This document shows, in pieces, positions 14,937 through 20,765 of a DNA stretch of 20,765 nt (position 1 is its first letter; every line of letters begins with the position of its first letter). Both the position numbers and the translations under genes were made by a program. Under the pieces are notes generated by a model, which saw only the letters and a list, made by a program, of their open reading frames with translations, made no database searches and had not been told where the DNA came from. Source of the stretch: CAYQTO01 sp964420455. Lineage in GTDB: Bacteria > Sumerlaeota > Sumerlaeia > SLMS01. The DNA is taken from NCBI GenBank assembly GCA_964420455.1, contig CAYQTO010000053.1:1-20765 (forward strand), read 5' to 3'.

Positions 14937-15998
14937 ATGCCCTGCGCGGCCGTCTATATCACGGGGCACGGCTTCGGCCATGCGATGCGGGCGGCATCCG
15001 TCATGGGGGCGCTCCACGACGCCTGCCCGGACCTCCAGTTCCACGTCCGCACGCCCGTCTCCGAATCACTCCTCCGGACGGCGATCCCCTTCCCCTTTGT
15101 CTATAAAGATGTACGGGTGGATACCGGGGCCTTCGAGGCAAATGTGCTCGAGACGGATGCGGCGCGGACGCTCGAAGTGCTCCGGGCCTTTCACGAGACG
15201 GCGGAGGATGTCGCGGAGTCGGAGGCGGCGGAGCTTGTGCGCCAGGGCGTGTCCTTCGTGCTTTCGGACGTGCCGCCGCTGGCCTCGGAAATCGCCGCCC
15301 GCGCAGGGGTGCCCTCCTTCGCCGTGGCCAACTTCACCTGGGACCGCATCTTTGCCGCGATGCCCGGTGCGGATAGCGAGGTGGAGCGGATCCGGGGCTG
15401 GTATCGGAGCACCACGCTGGGTTTCGAGGTGCCTCTCGGGCATCGTCTAGACGCGTTTCCGCGGGTCGAGCGGGCGGGCCTGATTGCCCGGATCTCGCGG
15501 GCGGACCGGCGGGAGGTCCGCGGCGAGCTTGGCCTCGCACCGAAGGAGCGCGCAGTGCTGGTGGTCCTCAAGGGGCCGGAGCTCGACGGCGTCACCCTCG
15601 CCGCCCCGGAGGGGATTCGCTACCTCACCTTTCTCGACCTTGCCGGCGACCATGTCCTGCGGCTCGAAGCGTCTTGGCAGCGGCGGTTTCCGGACCTCGT
15701 GGCGGCGGCTGATGTGGTGCTGTCAAAACCGGGCTACGGCATCGTTGGCGAGTGCATTGCCAACCGCACACCGATGCTGCACCTGCCGCGGCGGGGTTTT
15801 GCGGAGACGCCGTACCTGGTTGCGGACATGGACCGTTATTTACCGCATCGTCCGGTGGAGGGGGCGGATCTCGGCGACGCCCGGGCGCTGGAGGCGTCCA
15901 TACAGGAACTCGTCGAGGTGCCGTTTCCCGATTCTCCGCCGATGGACGGGGCGGAGACCATCGCGCGGCGGGTGCTGGAGGAGTCCGGTCTCGCCTAG
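14937..15998 (+). CDS. MurG/L-arabinokinase-like (GT-B fold) glycosyltransferase
   Basis: 353 residues, probably a cytoplasmic nucleotide-sugar glycosyltransferase. The N-terminus AVYITGHGFGHAMRA has the Gly/His-rich loop (GHGFGH, residues 10-15) found in MurG/GT28 relatives and in the N-terminal half of plant L-arabinokinase. The C-terminal donor site has LSKPGYGIVGECIANRTPML (from about 262) and then PRRGFAETPYL, the GT-B pattern of a SKxGYG loop followed by a conserved acidic residue. No kinase domain is attached. The middle (SFVLSDVPPLASEIAARAGVP) fits the family. It starts 3 bases after ftsY. Its TAG stop shares CTAG with the stop of the convergent prenyl synthase. The sugar and acceptor are unknown; a link to FtsY beyond shared transcription is not implied. 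Confidence 0.72.
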   Translation: MPCAAVYITGHGFGHAMRAASVMGALHDACPDLQFHVRTPVSESLLRTAIPFPFVYKDVRVDTGAFEANVLETDAARTLEVLRAFHETAEDVAESEAAELVRQGVSFVLSDVPPLASEIAARAGVPSFAVANFTWDRIFAAMPGADSEVERIRGWYRSTTLGFEVPLGHRLDAFPRVERAGLIARISRADRREVRGELGLAPKERAVLVVLKGPELDGVTLAAPEGIRYLTFLDLAGDHVLRLEASWQRRFPDLVAAADVVLSKPGYGIVGECIANRTPMLHLPRRGFAETPYLVADMDRYLPHRPVEGADLGDARALEASIQELVEVPFPDSPPMDGAETIARRVLEESGLA

Positions 15999-17035
15999 TA
16001 GGTGCGATTGAGGAGGAGTTCCGCGGCCTCGGTGAGGTCGCGGCGGAGGGGTTCAGAAACATGCTGGAGGGCGGCCTCGGCCTGGGCGCGGAGGCGGGTG
16101 CATTCTGCCTCGGCACGCTCGACGGCGCCGGATTTCTCGAAAAGCCTCATGGCCCAGCCGACGTGGGCCTTGCCGGTTTCCTCGCGGGGGGCGTCGAGGA
16201 TGTCGAGCAGGCGACCGGCCTCGGCGGTGCTGCAGGATTCAAGAGTGGCGGCCACGAGGAAGGATCGTTTGCCCTCGCGGATGTCATTACCCGTGTCGTC
16301 GCGCCCCTTGCCGGTGGTGAGGTCGATGATGTCGTCCTTGATCTGGAAGAGGGGTCCGAGGGCGTCGCCGTAGGCACGAAGGGCGTCGAGGACCTCGGAC
16401 GGGGCGTCGGCGATGATCGCGGCCCCCAGAACGGGCGCGGCAAGGTAGGAGCCCGTCTTGCGCAGCACGATGCGGTTGTAGTCGGCGACGGAGAAGTTGC
16501 GGGACTGGCGGGCGTTGATGTCGAGGGCCTGCCCGGCAAAGAGGGATTCGAGGGTGTGGTGGAGAAGGCGGTCGAGGGCGAGGCGTGTCTCGGGGGGATT
16601 GGTCTCGTCTCGGTCGATTGTGGAGAAGACGAGGGAGAAGAGGCAGTCGCCGACGTTGACGCCATGGGCGAGGCCGTATTGTTGCCAGACGGTGGGGCGC
16701 CCGCGGCGGATGGTGTCGCCGTCCTCGATGTCGTCATGGACGAGGGCGAAGTTGTGGAGGAGTTCGATGGCGCAGGCGAAGGGGAGGGCGCGCGCGGGGT
16801 CGGCATCGAGTGCCTCGGCGGCAGCAAGGCAGAGGGCTGGCCGGAGGCGCTTGCCGCGGGAGGCTGCGTCCGCCTGGTCGAGGCCAAGGGCGTAGCACAT
16901 GGCGTCGTGGAGGTTGGGGACCGGTTCCGGGGCTTCGAGGAGGCGCTCGAGTTCGCGGTCGACGGTGGCGGTATAGCCGGCGAGGCGGTCGCGGAGGGGA
17001 AGGCGGGAGCGTGCCGAGGGGCGCTGCCCATTCAT
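15995..17035 (-). CDS. Trans-isoprenyl diphosphate synthase (polyprenyl synthetase family)
   Basis: Condenses isopentenyl diphosphate with an allylic diphosphate to make C15-C40 chains for quinones, carotenoids or other isoprenoids; cytosolic. 346 residues. GKRLRPAL opens the IPP site. The first Asp-rich motif is HDDIEDGDTIRRGRPT (DDIED, residues 101-105) and the second is FQIKDDIIDLT (Asp234, Asp235, Asp238). The FAGQALDI segment and the KTGSYLAAP helix are also conserved. DDxxD spacing with two intervening residues is the bacterial/geranylgeranyl or medium-chain type. The residues upstream of the first motif (ELLHNFALVHDD) do not by themselves fix chain length. ATG 17035 (MNGQRPSARS). It is convergent with the glycosyltransferase gene (4-base overlap) and divergent from the ABC ATPase gene. 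Confidence 0.93.
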   Translation of the reverse strand: MNGQRPSARSRLPLRDRLAGYTATVDRELERLLEAPEPVPNLHDAMCYALGLDQADAASRGKRLRPALCLAAAEALDADPARALPFACAIELLHNFALVHDDIEDGDTIRRGRPTVWQQYGLAHGVNVGDCLFSLVFSTIDRDETNPPETRLALDRLLHHTLESLFAGQALDINARQSRNFSVADYNRIVLRKTGSYLAAPVLGAAIIADAPSEVLDALRAYGDALGPLFQIKDDIIDLTTGKGRDDTGNDIREGKRSFLVAATLESCSTAEAGRLLDILDAPREETGKAHVGWAMRLFEKSGAVERAEAECTRLRAQAEAALQHVSEPLRRDLTEAAELLLNRTY

Positions 17036-17135
17036 GGGGTGGGCTCCGTGGGTGGGCTTTTCTTGCGCCGCCGTGGAGAGGGGCCAAGGTTACCGGGACG
17101 CAGGGGGGCGGCGAGTTCCAAGGGAAAGGTGTGGC

Positions 17136-17837
17136 ATGGCGGCATCGGCGAAGGAAACCCCGGGGCGCACGGTGCTTTCCGCCCAGGGGGTGTGCAAGGA
17201 CTACGTCGACGGGGACCGGCGACTGACGGTGCTGACCGATGTAGGGCTTGATGTGAAGTCGGGTGAGTTTGTGGCGATAGTGGGGGCGAGCGGCTCGGGC
17301 AAGTCGACGCTGCTGCATTTGCTCGGGGCGCTGGACCGGCCAACCGAGGGGGTGGTCCGTCTCGAAGAGGATGATTACAGCAGGCTCAGCGACCGGGATT
17401 TGGACCGGATTCGCTCCACCCGGATCGGCTTCGTCTTTCAGTTCCACCACCTGCTTCCGGAGTTCACGGCGCTGGAGAATGTCATGATGCCGGGGATGAT
17501 CGCCCGTGCGGCGCCGGCGGGGATGGTGGGGAGGGCGGCCCAGCTGTTGGGCGATGTGGGGCTTTCCGAGCGGCTGGACCACCGTCCTTCCAAGCTCTCC
17601 GGTGGCGAGCAGCAGCGGGTGGCCATCGCCAGGGCACTGCTCAACGATCCGCTGCTGGTGCTGGCGGACGAGCCGACGGGCAATCTCGACCGGGCAACGA
17701 GTGGGGAGGTGCTTACCTTTTTGCTGTCGATGACGGTGGAACGCGGCAAGTCGCTCGTCATGGTGACCCACGAGCCGGAGATAGCGGCGCGGGCGCACAG
17801 GCGGCTTCACCTCGAGGGAGGCCGCCTCGCGGGGTAA
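17136..17837 (+). CDS. lolD: LolD-type ABC transporter ATPase
   Basis: ATPase subunit of the LolCDE/MacB/FtsE group, which extracts lipoproteins (or other substrates) from the outer leaflet of the inner membrane. 233 residues, typical for LolD. Walker A GASGSGKST (from residue 50), Q-loop FQFHHLLPEFTALENV, signature LSGGEQQRVAIARAL (from 154), Walker B LVLADEPTGNLD, and switch His in VTHEPE. LLPEFTALENVMMP is characteristic of LolD. ATG 17136 follows AAGGGAAAGG; the open frame reaches 17034, but that overlaps the divergent gene start and is not conserved-looking. No LolC/LolE permease is adjacent, so the partner must be encoded elsewhere. Confidence 0.9.
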   Translation: MAASAKETPGRTVLSAQGVCKDYVDGDRRLTVLTDVGLDVKSGEFVAIVGASGSGKSTLLHLLGALDRPTEGVVRLEEDDYSRLSDRDLDRIRSTRIGFVFQFHHLLPEFTALENVMMPGMIARAAPAGMVGRAAQLLGDVGLSERLDHRPSKLSGGEQQRVAIARALLNDPLLVLADEPTGNLDRATSGEVLTFLLSMTVERGKSLVMVTHEPEIAARAHRRLHLEGGRLAG

Positions 17838-17913
17838 ACCCCGGTCAGGAGACGCACCCACCTCGCGTCCTCTTTCGCCTTGTGCTCGCCAAACCACGAC
17901 CCCCAAAAGAACA

Positions 17914-17927
17914 CCCCCCGCGGGGGG
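17914..17927. promoter_or_regulatory. Perfect 14-bp G/C palindrome upstream of greA
   Basis: CCCCCCGCGGGGGG lies in the 107-base gap between lolD and the giant greA, ending 17 bases before its ATG. It is fully self-complementary with no loop, so it would be a poor hairpin but a possible protein-binding site. No T-run follows. Confidence 0.3.
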
Positions 17928-17944
17928 AGCCCATCTGACGTCCC

Positions 17945-20221
17945 ATGGAGGAAGTGGTTTTGGCGGAAGTCGCTGACGAGCAACTTGACCGTATCCTGCA
18001 GGCAATCCAGAGCAAGCGATGGACGCTGCTCGAGGAGATCTGGAACGAGGTCCTCTCCGGCGAGCACCCTCCGATTGACTTTCATCGAACGGTTATCGAC
18101 CGCCTCATCCGCAAGCAGCAGATCCAGCATTTCAACGGGATGTACGAGCGCTACCTCGACAAGGTGCTCGAGGCGGGCGACGGCGAGCATGCGCTCCGCA
18201 TCATTGAGATCATCCTGACCGAGAATGACCAGCTTGAGCTGCTCCGATCGCGGCTCCTCCTCGCCATCGAGTTCGCTTACGAGGAGCAGGCAAGCGACGT
18301 GCTCCCCGAGTTTCTCCAACGCTCGGGCCTCAAGGACGAAGACGTTCCCCTCCGCGAGGCCTACAACCGGTTCTCGGATCTTCTCGGCGCCACCAAGGGC
18401 GCCGTCTTTATTCATAACGCCTGGGGCGTTGGCGTCGTCCGCGAACTCGATATCCACAACGACCGGGTCATCATCGACTTCCCCCTCAAGAAAAACCAGA
18501 CGATGACCCTCGACGGGGTGCGCAATTATCTCCGGCCGGTCCACCGCGAGCACATCCTCGCCCGGATGGCGGTCGATCCCGACGGGTTGAAGGAGAAGGC
18601 GCGCAAGGACCCGGCGGAAATCCTCAAGCTCGCGCTCAAAAGCAAGGGCGGTCGCATCAAGGTGGCCGACCTCAAGAAGATCCTCACCACCCGGTTCCTC
18701 ACCGATGCGGAGTACAAGTCCTTCTGGAATGCCTCGAGGAAGGCCATCAAGGTCGACCCTTGGATCGACCAGGCAGGGACCGGGGTGCACGCGGAACTGG
18801 TGCTGCGCAAGGAGCCGCGGAGCTTCTTTGACGACATGATTGTGCGGCTTGGGCAGGCGCAATCCGCCGAGCAGCGCCGGGACGTCCTGCGCGATGTGAG
18901 GCGCCATGGCGACGACGCGGAGATGACCGCCGCCGACCGCGAGGCCCTCTACCTGCTCTTCGCAAAGCCCGTGGAGGAAGGCGCCATCTCTGCCCGGTCC
19001 GATCTCTTCCAGCACGGCATGCTGTTCCTCGAGTTTGCGGACCTGTTCGAAGGAAAGGAAAACCCCGTGAAGGTGGCGGAGTTTCTCGCGGCCGGCGACG
19101 TGGTGGAGTTGATCGGTGGCCTGTCCATCCCCGACGTTCGCCGCCTCGCGCTCGAGCGTGTCATGGACGTCCATCCGGACGACTGGGCGCAGATCTTCGC
19201 CGAGGTGGTGCTGACTCTCGACACGCGAACGGCGTCGTGGATGGAGAAAACGCTCGCCGGGGCGGGGAAGGACCACGAGCGCCAGATCGCCCTCGAGGCG
19301 ATCTTCGGCAAGCCGGACCACAACCCGGACCTCTTCGTGTGGGCCGCCAAGTCGGTGATCGACGGCACCTGGAAGCATATCGCCGAGAGCCTCCCGGCGA
19401 CGATGATTTGCGAGGAGCTGCTTTCCCTCCTGGCGGAGCTCCAGGAGATCGTGGAAGGCGGGACTGGCGACGCGTCGAACGCGGCGCGGTCCGCGGCGAC
19501 CAAGGTGCGCGCCGTCCTCAGCGAGGGAAATTGCCGCTACTTCAAGCTGGCCCTTGCCAACTCCACCAAGGAGGAGGCACGCCGCATCCTGACCACCGTC
19601 CATCTCCATGATGGGTTGTCGAACCAGCTCAAGCGCCACCTCGAAGACCTGCTGATCGACCGGCACCCAGACCTCCGGCAGACCTCGCGGATGGAGGAGG
19701 ACGAGGAGCGCAGGAAGCCCTCCTTCCACTACACGACGCGGGAAGCGCTGGACGAGCAGCGCATACAGCTTTCCCGGCTTCTCTCGCAGGAGATCCCGCA
19801 GATGGCGAAGGTCATCGAAGCGGCGCGGGAGCTGGGCGACTTGAAGGAAAACGCGGAATATCATGCGGCGAAGGACCGCCAGAAGCTGCTGATGCAGCAG
19901 GCGGCGGAATTGGAGGACCTGATCGCGCGGGCGCGCATCGTGGACCGCAAGGCGGCGGTCCCCGAGAAGAGCGGATTCGGGTGCCGGGTCTCCCTGCATA
20001 ACACGGAAACCGGCGAGCGGTTTGCCTACACGCTCATGGGCATGTGGGAGGCGGATCCGCAGAATAACATCATCTCCTACCTCACGCCGTTCGGGGCCCA
20101 ACTGGTGGGACGCCGGTCGGGGGAAGCGTTTGTCGCCACCACCCAGGACGGCCAGATCCTGAATCTCGAGGTGACGGGGATCGAACTGGCAGACGAGATG
20201 CGCGAGCCCGTGGGGAACTAG
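17945..20221 (+). CDS. greA: Giant GreA-type transcript cleavage factor with long N-terminal extension
   Basis: 758 residues, against about 158 for E. coli GreA. The last ~160 residues are a complete GreA/GreB unit: a coiled coil with the catalytic tip LGDLKENAEYHAAKDRQ (Asp632, Glu635), then the FKBP-like C-domain with GCRVSLHNTET and ending LEVTGIEL. The tip acidic residues that activate RNA polymerase hydrolysis of backtracked RNA are present, so activity is expected. The first ~595 residues are helical-repeat-like, with a small beta module at about 155-205 (HNAWGVGVVRELD, then VIIDFPLKKNQTMTLDGV) that looks Tudor/SH3-like. Chlamydial GreA proteins of about 700 residues have the same plan. 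ATG 17945; the following small gene starts 6 bases after the stop. Confidence 0.9.
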   Translation: MEEVVLAEVADEQLDRILQAIQSKRWTLLEEIWNEVLSGEHPPIDFHRTVIDRLIRKQQIQHFNGMYERYLDKVLEAGDGEHALRIIEIILTENDQLELLRSRLLLAIEFAYEEQASDVLPEFLQRSGLKDEDVPLREAYNRFSDLLGATKGAVFIHNAWGVGVVRELDIHNDRVIIDFPLKKNQTMTLDGVRNYLRPVHREHILARMAVDPDGLKEKARKDPAEILKLALKSKGGRIKVADLKKILTTRFLTDAEYKSFWNASRKAIKVDPWIDQAGTGVHAELVLRKEPRSFFDDMIVRLGQAQSAEQRRDVLRDVRRHGDDAEMTAADREALYLLFAKPVEEGAISARSDLFQHGMLFLEFADLFEGKENPVKVAEFLAAGDVVELIGGLSIPDVRRLALERVMDVHPDDWAQIFAEVVLTLDTRTASWMEKTLAGAGKDHERQIALEAIFGKPDHNPDLFVWAAKSVIDGTWKHIAESLPATMICEELLSLLAELQEIVEGGTGDASNAARSAATKVRAVLSEGNCRYFKLALANSTKEEARRILTTVHLHDGLSNQLKRHLEDLLIDRHPDLRQTSRMEEDEERRKPSFHYTTREALDEQRIQLSRLLSQEIPQMAKVIEAARELGDLKENAEYHAAKDRQKLLMQQAAELEDLIARARIVDRKAAVPEKSGFGCRVSLHNTETGERFAYTLMGMWEADPQNNIISYLTPFGAQLVGRRSGEAFVATTQDGQILNLEVTGIELADEMREPVGN

Positions 20222-20227
20222 CGGCCC

Positions 20228-20599
20228 ATGCCCGCCGCCAAGTCCTCGCGGCGAAAGCGCATCCGCACCGGCGACCTTTTCCTGGTCGTGCTCTTCGGCG
20301 CCGTGGCCGTCCTCGTCTACAACTACAGCCTGAGCGAGCTTATAGGGGTCCTCTACAACCCCGTTGCCGGTCTCGTCGTGGTTCTGCTGATCGCTCAGTT
20401 CCTCTGGCTGAAGAGCGGCGACCGCACCCGGGTGTACCGGCTGGAAGTGGAGCGGCTGCGGGATTCACGGCGCCGGGACGAAGGGCTGATGCGCCGCGCC
20501 GCGGACCTTCTTTCGGAGGCGGAGGAGGGCGACGCGAACAAGGAGCCGTGGCGGGAACGCTCCAGCGCCCTGCGACGAGAGTTGGAGGAGCGCCTCTAA
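20228..20599 (+). CDS. Small two-TM membrane protein with C-terminal coiled coil
   Basis: 123 residues, not recognised. A basic N-terminus (KSSRRKRIR) is followed by two hydrophobic segments, about 16-33 (LFLVVLFGAVAVLV) and 43-61 (PVAGLVVVLLIAQFLWL). The charged tail (64-123) is rich in Arg and Glu with heptad-like Leu spacing and is likely helical and cytoplasmic. It starts 6 bases after the greA stop, so it is probably in the same transcript. There is no sequence evidence for a functional link. Confidence 0.65.
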   Translation: MPAAKSSRRKRIRTGDLFLVVLFGAVAVLVYNYSLSELIGVLYNPVAGLVVVLLIAQFLWLKSGDRTRVYRLEVERLRDSRRRDEGLMRRAADLLSEAEEGDANKEPWRERSSALRRELEERL

Positions 20600-20606
20600 C
20601 GGCTCC

Positions 20607-20765
20607 CTAGCTTTCGATCTCCGTGACCGTCTTGAAGACGGCCCGGATCGTCTCGCCGGAGGCGCCGACCCCCCCGCCGGAGCCGCCCCCCCGCGAGCCC
20701 CGCCAGCCTCCCCGGCCCGCCCAGGGCGGCCGGCCGCCGCCGAAGCGCGCTCCTCCCCGTGCACC
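20607..20765 (-). CDS. C-terminus of an unknown Gly/Arg-rich protein (partial)
   Basis: On the minus strand, an open frame enters from the right edge and stops at TAG 20609-20607. It encodes a low-complexity Gly/Arg/Trp-rich stretch (GGARFGGGRPPWAGRGG, then GSRGGGSGGG) followed by a conventional tail, ETIRAVFKTVTEIES. A Gly-rich linker before a short ordered tail is plausible for a secreted or RNA-binding protein. It is convergent with the small membrane-protein gene (7 bases between). It could also be a fortuitous GC-rich frame; the sensible C-terminal tail is the main support. Confidence 0.4.
   Translation of the reverse strand, partial: GARGGARFGGGRPPWAGRGGWRGSRGGGSGGGVGASGETIRAVFKTVTEIES

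Noticed and set aside
15752..17251. 499-codon plus-strand frame over the prenyl synthase
   Set aside because: Gly/Ala/Glu-rich shadow of a gene with both DDxxD motifs on the minus strand.
17807..20101. 764-codon open frame antisense to greA
   Set aside because: A mirror of the GC-rich third-codon bias of greA. It has no recognisable domain and the sense frame has an unambiguous GreA motif.

Overview
The window is about 20.8 kb of dense, GC-rich DNA (roughly two thirds G+C by eye) with 13 complete protein genes, partial genes at both ends and no RNA gene, IS element or CRISPR array that I can see. No gene-free stretch exceeds about 190 bases. The organism looks like a Gram-negative-type bacterium: a GT51 penicillin-binding protein, an unpaired LolD-type ATPase, FtsY and secreted enzymes. 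A protease ending in a dockerin, and a very long GreA with a large N-terminal extension of the kind known from Chlamydia, suggest a PVC-superphylum or neighbouring candidate phylum (Planctomycetota, Sumerlaeota or Hydrogenedentota-like). The sequence alone cannot fix the phylum.

Layout. 1-1620 (minus): an N-terminal PBP1A-type transglycosylase that runs, in one open frame, into a GT9 glycosyltransferase-like piece and then into an AT-rich ribosomal protein L3 piece at the extreme left edge. This looks like a chimeric contig end, not a gene. 1767-3839 (+): GT39/ArnT-like membrane glycosyltransferase. 3896-4531 (minus): secreted protein with a possible cohesin-like fold. 4719-5975 (+): NADP-type isocitrate dehydrogenase. 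5982-9394 (minus): a secreted agarase-like glycoside hydrolase behind a bifunctional NAD(P)H-hydrate repair enzyme. 9500-10315 (+): solitary beta-class adenine DNA methyltransferase. 10402-13503 (+): large secreted lysyl-endopeptidase-like serine protease with P-domain and dockerin. 13581-15998 (+): ftsY and a MurG/arabinokinase-like glycosyltransferase, 3 nt apart. 15995-17035 (minus): polyprenyl diphosphate synthase. 17136-20599 (+): LolD-type ATPase, giant GreA, and a small membrane/coiled-coil protein. 20607-end (minus): C-terminus of a Gly-rich protein.

The main hidden signal is an AT-rich octamer, GTCTATAC. It occurs ten times exactly between 2574 and 13241, where chance predicts a fraction of one. 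All ten lie on the coding strand and all ten are read in the same frame as Val-Tyr-Thr, with Tyr spelled TAT although TAC predominates in the genes I inspected. They occur in four otherwise unrelated proteins (membrane GT, glycoside hydrolase, NAD(P)HX repair enzyme, protease) and are absent from the conserved housekeeping genes. This is either a genome-wide DNA motif tolerated only in the VYT frame or a selected peptide/RNA motif. I know of no described system that matches it.
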